A stretch of DNA of 64,000 nucleotides from Clostridia bacterium (GCA_017399065.1 JAFQEL010000007.1:1-64000); one strand, 5' to 3'; counted from the first letter of the stretch, positions 1 through 9,237 are shown. Notes: generated by a model not told the origin, from the letters alone. Made by a program: numbers and translations.

Positions 1-645
1 GATGCAAACCATAACGCCAAAACGAATTCCGTATATACGGAAACCGTTCATTCGCCCTACTAACTGGTTATTCCGGTTAATAACCTGAATAACCGTTAGT
101 AAGACCGGCTCTTTTCTTTCGAAAAGTTGCCGTGTCTGTGAGAAGTGTCAGCTCAAACAAAGCACCGGTACAGGCAATGTTTTCACTGACATTCTCACTG
201 CTGCTCCGAACACCCTTGCATAGACAAAGCTGTTCGGATCTCATCGGGCACGCACTTTTCCGCAAACGAACGCAGCACTCTTTTGCTGCACACCTCAATG
301 ACACCGTGTCTTGGATGAAGTTATTTGGTTTCGTTTGATATGTTCGGACTGAAAGTGCATACCGCTGCAACTCCCTTCTTGATTTATTTCGTCCAACCGC
401 CTTCGCAATTTCTATCCCTGACGGTTGAATTAAACCGGGATTTTATAATCACTTGCGCTGTGATTTTTACTCCAAACGTGATTCATTAATCAAAAAAATA
501 ATGTAAGAATGACCGGCACTACAAATCGCAACTTCAACTTTCCTGCTAAAAGCAGGCTGTTTTTTGGCAAAAATGGCGTTTTTGTCTGATTTTGGGCATA
601 AATTAACCCCCGAAACGGGTGTGATTTCGTTTCAGGGGTAAAAAG
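1..645. other. Non-coding stretch with inverted repeats
   Basis: I see no convincing gene here. The open frames on both strands lack a ribosome binding site and resemble no family. The stretch is rich in dyads: a perfect 16-bp palindrome TTCCGTATATACGGAA at 27-42, a 15/16-nt inverted repeat (58-73 with 87-101, one bulged T), a CCTGC/GCAGG hairpin followed by six T at 542-563 that could end a plus-strand gene lying to the left, and a hairpin at 608-638. It may be the edge of an intergenic or mobile region that continues outside the window. Confidence 0.5.
608..638. other. Hairpin CCCC-GAAACG / CGTTTC-A-GGGG
   Basis: The sequence folds into a near-perfect stem with a 10-nt loop, just beyond the stronger minus-strand terminator. 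It may act as a second, back-up terminator for the operon ending at 739, but its T-run is poor. Confidence 0.35.
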
Positions 646-683
646 AACCACCCGACTTGAGTTTTCGCTCGGGTCGGGTGGTT
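636..683 (-). terminator. Rho-independent terminator of the PadR operon
   Basis: On the minus strand a 10-bp stem AACCACCCGA/TCGGGTGGTT (646-655 with 674-683) is followed directly by CTTTTT. It lies 56 nt beyond the stop codon at 739. Confidence 0.8.
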
Positions 684-738
684 TGTGATAAGTTATTCTT
701 TTATAGGTTGTTATATATCTTCTCTTAAGTGACTTGTA

Positions 739-2559
739 TTAGATAACAAAAAATGAAAAAACAGAATTAAGTTTCCAACATATACAATCCCAAATGAAAT
801 ATACCAAACGCAGAGAAATATACTCCGAAGGTGTGTTTATAATCTCTATGAGGTTATCAGCCTGTGCTTTATATTCATTGAGAGTGGTTTTTTCTGCTTC
901 GCCCATATTACCATCGGTAAGAAGTTCATCAACCTTTGCTTTGACAGCTTGAATTTCATCTTCTTGGAAGATGGTTATTCTTTCTTCGTCAAACGCTTTG
1001 AGTTCTTCCCCGATTGCTTCAACTGAATTTTGGCTGTCTGAAATAGCCTTAAGCAACTGATCACATTTATCGGTAATTGCTTTATACTCTGCTTTTGTCT
1101 GTTCGTCCGTATTATCATCTATTATTGCCTTAACAGCTTCTATTGCCGCTTTATCGTCGGATGTTACATTATCTACAGTAAGATTATCTATTGCTGAAGT
1201 GTCCGGTTTTATCTCATAACGCATAGTTGCGGTTGACGGATTCAACTTATAGTTTCCGTCAACAACAGATGCCGTTGCAGTATATTGACCGATCTGAGTG
1301 GCGGTGTTGTTTGATATAACTGCCTCAACCTCGTTGCCGTTTACATCGGTATAAAAGGCTGTAACTGTATGCGGATTGCCGTCATAGGTGAACTCTGTTT
1401 CGCTCCATACTGCATCGACGGTCTTCGGATTTATGGTAAACTTTTTTGTGGTTTTGCCTGTATAATATCCGTTTTCTATGGCGGTAAAGGTTGCAGTAGC
1501 TGTGCCTGTATTTATGTTATTATTGTATCTGACAGTATAATCCGTTCCTTCAACTAACGGATTACCGTCAACAACCAGTCCGGGTTTATTTGCTTCACCG
1601 CTGAATTCAAATTCAGTTTCCGAAAGAACGGCTCTTTCATCAAGGTTTTTTATACTTTTGTCTACCTTGACATAGCCGTCTATCTTTGCTGTATTATCAT
1701 CAATATCTATTCTTTTACCGTTTTTATCAAAGCAAGCATATCCTTCACCCAGTATCATACCGATAGAATATTCACCGAAATAATACTCTTCGTTATAAGG
1801 TGTGTTTTTTATTGCAATACCGTTAGGGTATACTCCGCCATTAACAACATATCCGCCGTCACAGTTGTAAAACGTATCAGCAGAAGTGAACGTTCCTCCG
1901 TTTACAACAACCCCAGCAGTTATCCATGCGTTATAAACAAACGACATTGTGCCGCCGTTAATTATGAGCGAGCCATTATTAGTGATTTGACCATTTATAA
2001 CACCGTCGTTTATGATGAACGTTCCGTAAACATAAAGTGCATCGCCCCACTTTGCAGACGTCGATTCAACCGTACCGCCGTTTATTTCACAAACAGCATT
2101 ATTACCACCGGCAATTGCTGTATGTTCGGATTGTATAGTACCGCTGTTCAGTCTGAAAACACCGTCATTGATAATACAGTAGTCATCGGCATAAATCATA
2201 CCGCCGCCAACAGAATCCGTTACGGTCAATTCTGCTTTATCTTCAATATTAAAGCCTCTGTCTTTAAAAGCTTCTTTTGATTCGTTCACAATTGATTTGC
2301 CGTTCAGGTCAATTGTGAATTTTCCGCAAGTGATATCCTGCGGTGCATTGGTAACAATGTCCTTCTGCAAAGTCAGCTTACTGTTTTCATTTTCGCACGC
2401 AACAGTTACAGCGTCGGCAAGCGTATCAAAACCGCCCAGCAGATTGCCGTTTGCATCCGTAACAATAATGGCACTGTTACCATTAGCCAAAGCGTTCAAC
2501 GGCATAACCGATAAAAGCATTAAAACAGAAACCAAAATGCAAGTAAGTTTGTTTTTCAT
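739..2559 (-). CDS. Secreted beta-helix/Ig-like surface protein
   Basis: A 606-residue exported protein of unknown function. The start at 2559 is chosen because GGAGG sits 8 nt upstream and the encoded N-terminus MKNKLTCILVSVLMLLS... is a classic signal peptide ending near ALA; the open frame extends further upstream without a better signal. Residues about 100-250 contain repeated short units ending in INGGT or VNGGTF, typical of right-handed beta-helix proteins. Next come bacterial Ig-like/MBG-type segments (about 310-450), then a charged helical region resembling FIVAR-type repeats (about 455-580). The last 25 residues are hydrophobic and may attach it to the membrane. It is the third gene of a PadR-HAAS operon, 55 nt after the second. 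Surface adhesion or glycan binding is only a guess. Confidence 0.75.
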   Translation of the reverse strand: MKNKLTCILVSVLMLLSVMPLNALANGNSAIIVTDANGNLLGGFDTLADAVTVACENENSKLTLQKDIVTNAPQDITCGKFTIDLNGKSIVNESKEAFKDRGFNIEDKAELTVTDSVGGGMIYADDYCIINDGVFRLNSGTIQSEHTAIAGGNNAVCEINGGTVESTSAKWGDALYVYGTFIINDGVINGQITNNGSLIINGGTMSFVYNAWITAGVVVNGGTFTSADTFYNCDGGYVVNGGVYPNGIAIKNTPYNEEYYFGEYSIGMILGEGYACFDKNGKRIDIDDNTAKIDGYVKVDKSIKNLDERAVLSETEFEFSGEANKPGLVVDGNPLVEGTDYTVRYNNNINTGTATATFTAIENGYYTGKTTKKFTINPKTVDAVWSETEFTYDGNPHTVTAFYTDVNGNEVEAVISNNTATQIGQYTATASVVDGNYKLNPSTATMRYEIKPDTSAIDNLTVDNVTSDDKAAIEAVKAIIDDNTDEQTKAEYKAITDKCDQLLKAISDSQNSVEAIGEELKAFDEERITIFQEDEIQAVKAKVDELLTDGNMGEAEKTTLNEYKAQADNLIEIINTPSEYISLRLVYFIWDCICWKLNSVFSFFVI

Positions 2560-2614
2560 AACTCCAACCTCCAAATATAAGCTTATTGTGTCAATATCCA
2601 ATATATACTGAGCG

Positions 2615-3127
2615 TTAATTGACAGGTTGTGTGGATGTTGCTTCTGTAACCGGACTGTCAACGCCATATCCGCTATAATCCTTATGTGCATCGGCTAATG
2701 CTGCTTTTACTGAAACATCGGTTCCGTCAACTATTTCAACTGTATGCGAGCCGTTTGCTGATTTGTGTCCGTCAATATATGAAGAAACAAGATAAATTAT
2801 AAAACTTAATAAAACGATAGAAGAAAAAATGATGATTGTTTTTTTAAACCTAATCGCTTTTTGAATAACCTTAAGATTTTCTGGTGTAATAAACCCTTCA
2901 GCTATTTTTTCGGGCGTGCCAAATTGTTTGATTACATCGTCGAATTGCTGAACTCTGTTTGTTTGGATGTACTCATTAACATCACAACGAAATTCTTTTA
3001 AAAAACGCTTTTTCGTTTTGGATGAGCAAACAAGATTATCGCTGATTTCTTTAATATATCTGTCAACCTCTTGATTGGTAATTGCAGAATCTGACGGAAA
3101 AGGTATTATTTTATCTGATGGTTTCAA
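2615..3127 (-). CDS. HAAS-type membrane protein next to PadR
   Basis: A 170-residue protein with a TTG start, preceded by AAGGATG about 8 nt upstream; that ribosome binding site overlaps the stop codon of the PadR gene, so the two are translationally close. Residues about 18-80 are a helical domain (EVDRYIKEISDNL..., ending FGTPEKIAEGF) that matches the HAAS/DUF1700 pattern seen beside PadR regulators. One membrane segment follows at about 97-116 and then a polar tail of about 50 residues. HAAS proteins are generally thought to work with their PadR neighbour in sensing or gating, but no biochemical role is visible here. It is the middle gene of a three-gene operon. Confidence 0.7.
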   Translation of the reverse strand: MKPSDKIIPFPSDSAITNQEVDRYIKEISDNLVCSSKTKKRFLKEFRCDVNEYIQTNRVQQFDDVIKQFGTPEKIAEGFITPENLKVIQKAIRFKKTIIIFSSIVLLSFIIYLVSSYIDGHKSANGSHTVEIVDGTDVSVKAALADAHKDYSGYGVDSPVTEATSTQPVN

Positions 3128-3139
3128 ATTGACACATCC

Positions 3140-3496
3140 TTACGCATAATTCTGCGAATAACCAATGGTTCTGTCTAAAATGGAGTTTATTGCATATATA
3201 ATCCCGTCAAATTCCTCAAGAAGCTCGCGATAGTATACTTTGCCTGCTTCTTCAAGATGATAATATCTACGTTTCCTTTTTACTCCTACCAATTGCTCAT
3301 ATTCGCTCAGGTAACCTGCATCCACCAGCCGAAACAGCACGGGATAAAGTGAACCTTCGAGCACTGTGTATTCGCCTTTGCTCTTTTCGTTGAAAAGCTG
3401 AGTTATCTGATAACCGTACAAATCTTCTTTTTGCAGCAAATGAAGAATTAACAGCTCTGCTGTTCCTCTTTTAAAATTATCTTTACTTTGACTCAT
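3140..3496 (-). CDS. PadR family transcriptional regulator
   Basis: A 118-residue winged-helix repressor of the short PadR type. It has a TAELLILHLLQKEDLYGYQI helix, an LEGSLYPVLFRLVDAGYL recognition region, and a KRKRRYYHLEEAGK wing, all diagnostic of PadR. ATG at 3496 is preferred because GGGTGA lies 5 nt upstream; a GTG at 3505 in the same frame would add three residues. First gene of the operon PadR-HAAS-surface protein. A promoter (TTTACA-N17-TAATAT) lies just upstream, and the intergenic DNA has a GTAAATAC/GTATTTAT dyad that may be its own operator. Inducing ligand unknown. Confidence 0.9.
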   Translation of the reverse strand: MSQSKDNFKRGTAELLILHLLQKEDLYGYQITQLFNEKSKGEYTVLEGSLYPVLFRLVDAGYLSEYEQLVGVKRKRRYYHLEEAGKVYYRELLEEFDGIIYAINSILDRTIGYSQNYA

Positions 3497-3512
3497 TTTA
3501 ATCACCCATATA

Positions 3513-3541
3513 ATATTAGCACAATATATAATTGATGTAAA
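3513..3541 (-). promoter_or_regulatory. Promoter of the PadR operon
   Basis: On the minus strand TTTACA (3541-3536), a 17-nt spacer and TAATAT (3518-3513). It is divergent from the plus-strand promoter at 3562. Confidence 0.55.
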
Positions 3542-3561
3542 TACCTTTGCTGCAAATACTA

Positions 3562-3590
3562 TTGACGGAAATGTATTTATGTGTTATTAT
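3562..3590 (+). promoter_or_regulatory. Promoter of the lipoprotein gene
   Basis: TTGACG (3562-3567), a 17-nt spacer and TATTAT (3585-3590). The spacer contains GTATTTAT, half of an imperfect dyad whose other half GTAAATAC lies near 3537, between the divergent promoters. PadR could therefore control both directions. Confidence 0.5.
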
Positions 3591-3696
3591 CAAATAAGTT
3601 AAGCAGGTGTGGTACACAATTTTGAAACTCAGGGAGTTTTACACTCAATTTGATTTGGACAAAAGGACAAACTTATGAAGATATCAAGGAGACCTT

Positions 3697-4353
3697 ATGA
3701 AAAATGTATTTAGAAAAGTTGCAAGTGTACTATGTATTTTTTTTGTATCATCTATTGGATTAACTGCTTGCTTATCAGAAGAAAAAAGTAGTTCCATCTC
3801 CGAATTTAACACAACATCATATTCATACAAAGAAAATATGGACATTGCAATGAAAAATGCAAAATCTCCCAAACTTCTGGCTAAAATTGACGGTATAGAA
3901 ATAACACAAGTGGATTTAGATTTATACTCGATTGATAGGGAAACATATACGACCGAAGATATAATCAAATATTATATTATCACTGATTATGCTGAAAAAA
4001 TTGGATTATCCTTACAGATATGGGACGAAGAATTATACAATAACATTGATAATGATGACGGAAACAACGAGGGAGTTGATGAAGAATACTGCCAAAAAGT
4101 ATATGGGATATCCAAAGACAAAGTTACTGAATACAGAAGAAAGAGAATCTACCAATTGGGGATGAATTATTCTTTTTCAAAAATGATCATTGATGATGTG
4201 GCTTCAGGAGAGTTTGTTAAACGTCATCCAGAGCTGAATAAAGCATACGAAACTTTTGAAACACAGCGCTATACAAATAAAAAAGCTTGGGATAATCTTG
4301 AAGATGCTTACTATGAATTTATTGCTAAAAATTATGAAATCGTAATTTACTAA
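3697..4353 (+). CDS. Lipoprotein, SurA/PrsA N-domain-like
   Basis: A 218-residue predicted lipoprotein. AAGGAG lies 5 nt before the ATG, and the signal peptide ends in the lipobox LTAC (Cys25). After a Ser-rich linker, residues about 60-100 read LLAKIDGIEITQVDLDLY..., the pattern that opens the helical chaperone domain of SurA/PrsA-type foldases (a strand that names a residue, then a helix). No parvulin isomerase domain follows, so at most this is a chaperone-like domain without catalytic activity. It stands alone behind its own promoter. The resemblance is inferred from pattern only; the gene is otherwise a hypothetical lipoprotein. Confidence 0.7.
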   Translation: MKNVFRKVASVLCIFFVSSIGLTACLSEEKSSSISEFNTTSYSYKENMDIAMKNAKSPKLLAKIDGIEITQVDLDLYSIDRETYTTEDIIKYYIITDYAEKIGLSLQIWDEELYNNIDNDDGNNEGVDEEYCQKVYGISKDKVTEYRRKRIYQLGMNYSFSKMIIDDVASGEFVKRHPELNKAYETFETQRYTNKKAWDNLEDAYYEFIAKNYEIVIY

Positions 4354-4574
4354 TTTTATTACTCATAACAATACATTGCTATGCAAATTATTATTCAGAG
4401 AAAAAACACGGGGAATCTTCACGTAAATAGCAAAAGTCAAATATTCCGTTTTTGCATCTATCAAAGGCAATGAGAAAAAAACTAAAGTGGGATGCAGGAT
4501 GAGATTATCTCAACCTTGACGGAAGCTATTATGGCAATTTCCAATTCTATATAAAATTTTAGGAGGCAAACAAT

Positions 4575-5051
4575 ATGTTAGCAAAAATCATAATAAGCAT
4601 AGTTTCATTTCTTTTGGTTCTGTTTCCTTTCAGTTCAACTCTTTCGGGGGCATATCAGCAATTAACATTTCCCGGCGTGCATGAAATAACAAACGATATT
4701 ATTGATGCTGTAAAATCAAATGATATTCAGGCAATAGAAGGGATGTTATCTGAAGAGGCGAAACAGCGTATGGAAAATCCTCAAAAAGCAATCAGTGAGT
4801 TTTTAAAAGCTTTTGATGGAGAAGTAATTGAATCAAGATATTTGCAGAGTGCCGGCGGAGAATCCAGTAGTGGAATGGGTTATGTTTATAAAGTAGAAAC
4901 CTGGACTATTGAAATTAAGACAATCAAAAGCACATATTGGTTAAGTACAACTTGGATTATTGCAGACACAAGATCACCTCAACATGTTGGAATGAGTAGT
5001 ATGCTATTGTCCGATATTGAAGACAACATTTTAGCTGAACTCTACGCCTAA
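4575..5051 (+). CDS. Exported protein, DUF5104-like
   Basis: A 158-residue protein with an N-terminal signal/membrane segment (residues 1-25) and a strong TAGGAGG site upstream. The remainder (KSNDIQAIEGMLSEEAK..., then FDGEVIESRYLQ...GGE, then ...KTIKSTYWLS) matches my memory of the DUF5104 family of small Firmicute lipoproteins, where a helical part is followed by an NTF2-like beta sheet. There is no lipobox cysteine. Function unknown. The 220 nt before it hold a short translated fragment with a stop, which could be a relic of a related copy. Confidence 0.65.
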   Translation: MLAKIIISIVSFLLVLFPFSSTLSGAYQQLTFPGVHEITNDIIDAVKSNDIQAIEGMLSEEAKQRMENPQKAISEFLKAFDGEVIESRYLQSAGGESSSGMGYVYKVETWTIEIKTIKSTYWLSTTWIIADTRSPQHVGMSSMLLSDIEDNILAELYA

Positions 5052-5097
5052 AGTTTGACGACAGTATAATCATAACAATCAAGGGACGGTTCTGTGA

Positions 5098-5328
5098 TTG
5101 ATTCAAGCAAACAATATTGTTTTTATCAAAAAAATGCTTATGAAAAATCATAACAGATTAAATTTAACTTTGTTGGCAACCGTTTGTCTGGCACCTTTGC
5201 TTAACATTTTATTTGATTATTATCTGTTACATCAAAAGCCTACCATTATATCGTGGACTATTACCGTAATAACTTTAACGATATTGATAGTATTTGTTGC
5301 AATACATATTAATCTGTATAAGAAGTAA
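5098..5328 (+). CDS. Small membrane protein, two segments
   Basis: A 76-residue predicted membrane protein with hydrophobic stretches at about 24-42 and 49-70 and a basic KK end. The TTG start is uncertain: AAGGG lies 12 nt upstream, which is far, and ATG codons at 5133 and 5139 are alternatives. It follows the previous gene by 46 nt. I recognise no family. Confidence 0.4.
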   Translation: MIQANNIVFIKKMLMKNHNRLNLTLLATVCLAPLLNILFDYYLLHQKPTIISWTITVITLTILIVFVAIHINLYKK

Positions 5329-5516
5329 AGGTATAAAAACCAATCAGAAAACGGTGTTATTATTTCCTGTTGTTCAAACACTGTGAAATATTGTAAATAT
5401 AAGGCTTCTCCTTACGGGAAGCCTTTGGAATTACCTATAGCAATTTATCAATTAGCAATTCTATAATTGGTTTAAGTCCGAAACATGGTTTTGCTAACAT
5501 CGAAAGGAAGGTTGTT

Positions 5517-8500
5517 ATGGAAAAGCTTATTAGGAAAAAGGTTATTAGTATATTATTAACAGTATCTATACTGTGCATATTACTCACACCACTAAACCTG
5601 TTTACAATGGCAGAAGAAACAGCAATACAAAGCTTTATTGATGATTCAATTAATCTTATAAACAGAACACCTGATAACAACATAGTTTTAAACAGCGGAG
5701 AAACTACTGAAACAAACAGCGAATTTGAAACCTGCCGTTTGATTGTTAAATCAGGAAAAAAGCCTGAAAAGCTTAATTCTATTGGAATGGCAAGCGGATT
5801 TAGAGATTACCATATCATCCAGTTCGAAAATGAGCATGATGCAGAATTTGCTTTTAACTATTATACGGAACAAGAAGGTATTATTGCGGTTTATCCTGAT
5901 GAAATAATATCTTTGTCTGAGTTTGAAATTAATGAAACGGCATTGAGAAAAACGACTCAAAGATATGACAGACTCGATTCTTGGGGTGCTGAAACAACAG
6001 GTCTTTATGATTTGAAAGACTATATATGCGAAAACAGCATTGAAACAGAAGAGGTTGTTGTCGCAGTAGTTGATAGTGGTGTAGACCTTGAACACGAATT
6101 CTTACGGGATAGATTGATAGAAACAGGATTCAATTCATCGGGAGTAGGTGTACCTGATAGCGAAATAGAAACAGTTGATGAACACGGAACTATGGTAGCA
6201 GGAACTATAGCCGATTCTACTTCTGACGATGTAAAAATCACTGCATACAAAGTGCTTGACAGCCAAGGTTATGGTAGTGTAGTTTCTATTTCTGTGGGAT
6301 TGCTGGCGGCAAGCGAAAACGAAGCTGTGGATATTATAAATGCAAGCATAGGGATAGATAGACTCGGAGAAGAAAACGATATTGTTTTTGATGTGGTTGA
6401 AGAAGCTTATTTACAGGGGAAGACAGTAGTCGCTGCAGCCGGAAATGAATATTCAAATATTTCAAGATTCGTAATGGCTCCGGCTGACTCACCGTTTTGC
6501 ATTACGGTATCCTCTAATGATATCTGCAACTATCCAAGTTGGTTTACAAACTATGGATTGAACGTTGATATCTCGGCTCCCGGTGAAGATATTTCTGTAA
6601 TCGGGCCAAATGATACTTATGGTCTTGCTTCCGGCACTTCCTTTTCTGCACCATATGTAACAGCGGCTTGTGCTATGGTTAAATCAATATACCCTAACTA
6701 TAATAACGATGATATAAAAGATGCTATATTAGGTTCGGCAGTACCGTATTCGGAACATATTGAAACAATTGATTTGTACGGAGTAGGTATATTGGATGCT
6801 GTTGGTGCAAGTGTGTTGTTTCGTCAGGAAAATGTTTTGTCAAGTGTTAATCCGGGAATTTATGATGATGAAGTCATTATAGATTTATCATCAAAAAACA
6901 GCACTGAAATTTATTATACGATTGATGGTACAGTTCCAACTAAATCAAACGGACTTTTATATGAGCGTCCAATACAAATAGAAGATGATGCCGTTGCTGT
7001 TAATGCCGTAGCATACAGTGACACATATCTCCCCAGTAGGCTTTTTAATGGGATTTATTATAGCTTTTCAGAAGGTACAGATGAAGATTTTACAATAGAC
7101 CTAACAGGCAAACTACTTTCTTATTCGGGAAATGCAACCAATTTAAAAATACCGGAGACAATAAACGGAATTACTGTAGCTGATCTGTCAAACGGAATAT
7201 TTGACAATAGTCAGGTGACTAATGTATTACTGCCTGATACAATAATTGTACTTACCGGAGGATTTAAAAATAATAAAACGATAAACGGTGTTTGGGGTAA
7301 CGGCGTAAAAGAGATTGGAAAACAAGCTTTTAGGTATTCAAGTATATATAAAGTGGAATTTCTGAATTTAGAAAAGATATGCTATTACGCTTTTGGAAAC
7401 ACAGAATATTTGTCTTGTGTTCGATTTCCCAAAGCAAAAGAAATTGAGTGGCATGCTTTTAATTCAAGTAAGTTGTTATATGCCTATTTGCCGCAAGTTG
7501 AAAGTTTAGGATATAAAGCTTTTTATAATTGCTGGAATCTTTCGAGCATTTGTATTGATAACCTGAAAACTATAACCCAAATTACTTTTTCAAGGAGCAA
7601 TATTTTTTCTGAAACAGATATAATCAAACCGTTAGATTTGCCTTTTATTGAAGATATCGGCAAAAAAGCTTTTGAGGGCGACGTGTTTTGTCCTGCAAGA
7701 GTCGAATTCTCTAATTTGAAAATTCTGAACAGTTTGCCTACTGCTAACAACAAATGTTTAGAAATTATATTGGTTTTACCGGCGACTGTGGAGGCGTTTG
7801 CCGTAGATAAAGATGATGTATTAAGCGGTCACTATAAGATATTCGGAACAGAGGGCACCAAAGCTGAACAGTGGGCAAATGAAAATGGTTTTAAGTTTAT
7901 TGAAATAACACCTGAAACGGGTGTGATAACTGATTTGCCCGAATATTACAAATCATATATGGGTGAACTTGAAGCGGATGTTGTTGGCTTCAACAGACAT
8001 TACCAATGGTATGCAAACAGCATTGACAGCAACGAAGGCGGAACACCAATAGAGGGTGCAATAAACAAAACCTTTAATCCTTCCAATTACCCTGCACCTT
8101 ATTATTACTGTGTTGTAACAAGTACAGACAAAGGTTTTGACCCTGTTGTAATTAAAACAAGTGCTTGCGAAAACAGAGCCGCTGTAGCCGATTATTCAAA
8201 GGTTAATGAAGCACTTGCAAAAGTGCCAACAGATTTGTCAAAATATACAGCCGAAAGCAGATCAAACCTTGAAAATGCGATAAATGCTGTTGATAAAAAC
8301 TTCAGTATATCTGAACAAGCAAAGGTTGATGCTATGGCAAAGGCCATAGAAGAAGCTGTTGTCGCTCTGGAGCTTATACCGATAGATGTATTTATGGTTG
8401 AAGCTGTTATCCAGATGACCTGTGGAGAAAGCAGAAAACTGACAGTTGTCTGCGATGAAAAGGTAACTTTTGAGTCAAGCGATACATCCGTTGCAACCGT

Positions 8501-8678
8501 AGATGAAAACGGTGTTGTTACAGCAGTCGGCAAGGGTACTGCAACCATAACCGCAGCATCATCAAATAAAACCGACACTTGTATTGTTGAAGTGAAATAT
8601 ACCGTTTGTCAGCTCGTTATTCATTGGTTTAAGTTAATAATTGATTTTATCGTAAATTGCATTTTTGCCATTGGATGA
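5517..8678 (+). CDS. Cell-surface subtilisin-like protease, multidomain
   Basis: A 1,053-residue exported serine protease of family S8. AAGGAAGG precedes the ATG, and residues 1-32 form a signal peptide. The catalytic triad is visible as Asp186 (AVVDSGVD), His223 (DEHGTMVAG) and Ser375 (SGTSFSAPY), with the oxyanion Asn310 in AAAGN. Residues about 60-140 look like an inhibitor-type propeptide. After the catalytic domain come a chitobiase C-terminal-like segment (about 445-520, IYYTIDGTVPTKSNG), leucine-rich BspA-type repeats (about 545-800), an Ig-like segment, a FIVAR-like helical domain (about 885-955), a Big_2 domain (about 965-1030) and a hydrophobic tail that may anchor it. It probably degrades or processes proteins at the cell surface. 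The gene stands alone between terminators. Confidence 0.9.
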   Translation: MEKLIRKKVISILLTVSILCILLTPLNLFTMAEETAIQSFIDDSINLINRTPDNNIVLNSGETTETNSEFETCRLIVKSGKKPEKLNSIGMASGFRDYHIIQFENEHDAEFAFNYYTEQEGIIAVYPDEIISLSEFEINETALRKTTQRYDRLDSWGAETTGLYDLKDYICENSIETEEVVVAVVDSGVDLEHEFLRDRLIETGFNSSGVGVPDSEIETVDEHGTMVAGTIADSTSDDVKITAYKVLDSQGYGSVVSISVGLLAASENEAVDIINASIGIDRLGEENDIVFDVVEEAYLQGKTVVAAAGNEYSNISRFVMAPADSPFCITVSSNDICNYPSWFTNYGLNVDISAPGEDISVIGPNDTYGLASGTSFSAPYVTAACAMVKSIYPNYNNDDIKDAILGSAVPYSEHIETIDLYGVGILDAVGASVLFRQENVLSSVNPGIYDDEVIIDLSSKNSTEIYYTIDGTVPTKSNGLLYERPIQIEDDAVAVNAVAYSDTYLPSRLFNGIYYSFSEGTDEDFTIDLTGKLLSYSGNATNLKIPETINGITVADLSNGIFDNSQVTNVLLPDTIIVLTGGFKNNKTINGVWGNGVKEIGKQAFRYSSIYKVEFLNLEKICYYAFGNTEYLSCVRFPKAKEIEWHAFNSSKLLYAYLPQVESLGYKAFYNCWNLSSICIDNLKTITQITFSRSNIFSETDIIKPLDLPFIEDIGKKAFEGDVFCPARVEFSNLKILNSLPTANNKCLEIILVLPATVEAFAVDKDDVLSGHYKIFGTEGTKAEQWANENGFKFIEITPETGVITDLPEYYKSYMGELEADVVGFNRHYQWYANSIDSNEGGTPIEGAINKTFNPSNYPAPYYYCVVTSTDKGFDPVVIKTSACENRAAVADYSKVNEALAKVPTDLSKYTAESRSNLENAINAVDKNFSISEQAKVDAMAKAIEEAVVALELIPIDVFMVEAVIQMTCGESRKLTVVCDEKVTFESSDTSVATVDENGVVTAVGKGTATITAASSNKTDTCIVEVKYTVCQLVIHWFKLIIDFIVNCIFAIG

Positions 8679-8698
8679 TTGTATTATCATAAAAAATC

Positions 8699-8729
8699 AG
8701 AGCAACTCTTATAGTACAAGAGTTGCTCT
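8699..8729. terminator. Bidirectional terminator
   Basis: A perfect 12-bp stem AGAGCAACTCTT/AAGAGTTGCTCT with a 7-nt loop, T-rich on both sides. It separates the subtilase gene from the convergent LexA-controlled cassette. Confidence 0.85.
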
Positions 8730-8736
8730 TAATATT

Positions 8737-9237
8737 TTATGAATCTAATTTTTCGATTTTTTCTTCAAGAATCTTTATTTGCCATTTTATATCGTTCAAG
8801 GTTATTGAATATGAAGAATTGATATTTTTTTCAATATCTTCAAGTTGCAAAGAAAAAATCTCCTTATTCACGCTGTTTTCTTCAAGTTCTTCTATTTTAT
8901 TTTTAATATTATCAATTTTTTCATTAACAACAGCGATACTTATTTGGTGTGCCAATACCGTGCTTCCAATAGCAACAACAATTGTTGTAATAATTGTTGG
9001 GAAAATATTTTGTTTAAGCCAATCAATAGCTTTGTACTTTAACGGTGTTTTCTTTATTTCTTTAGACGATTCTAACTCACCATTATCATCTTCAAACTCA
9101 GCTGTACCCAACAGCATATTATTTGTAATTGGTATTGTACTATTTGGAGAAAAAGAGGAATTCATAATAAAATTGTTATATTCTTTCAATTGAGAATTGT
9201 TCTTTTTTAAATTACCTTTCTTTCTCTTTCTACTCAT
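8737..9237 (-). CDS. Membrane protein with C-terminal coiled coil
   Basis: A 166-residue protein of no recognised family. AGGAG lies 7 nt before the ATG. Residues 1-75 are polar and basic at the start (MSRKRKKGN), one membrane segment lies at about 78-104, and residues 105-166 are a Glu/Lys-rich coiled coil (IDNIKNKIEELEEN...). The start overlaps the stop of the preceding gene by 8 nt, so the two are almost certainly co-translated. Last gene of a three-gene unit under a LexA-box promoter. The layout, a soluble partner plus a single-pass coiled-coil protein, would fit a membrane-acting effector, but that is inference. Confidence 0.7.
   Translation of the reverse strand: MSRKRKKGNLKKNNSQLKEYNNFIMNSSFSPNSTIPITNNMLLGTAEFEDDNGELESSKEIKKTPLKYKAIDWLKQNIFPTIITTIVVAIGSTVLAHQISIAVVNEKIDNIKNKIEELEENSVNKEIFSLQLEDIEKNINSSYSITLNDIKWQIKILEEKIEKLDS

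Noticed and set aside
77..370. 97-codon minus-strand frame
   Set aside because: No ribosome binding site, cysteine-rich unlikely composition, and no family resemblance; it lies in dyad-rich non-coding DNA.
5081..5110. GGGACGGTTCTG relic of a REP-type transposon
   Set aside because: The short match recalls sequences near such transposases, but no transposase or paired repeat is present.
8723..9193. Plus-strand 156-codon frame
   Set aside because: A shadow of the minus-strand coiled-coil gene, which has a good ribosome binding site.
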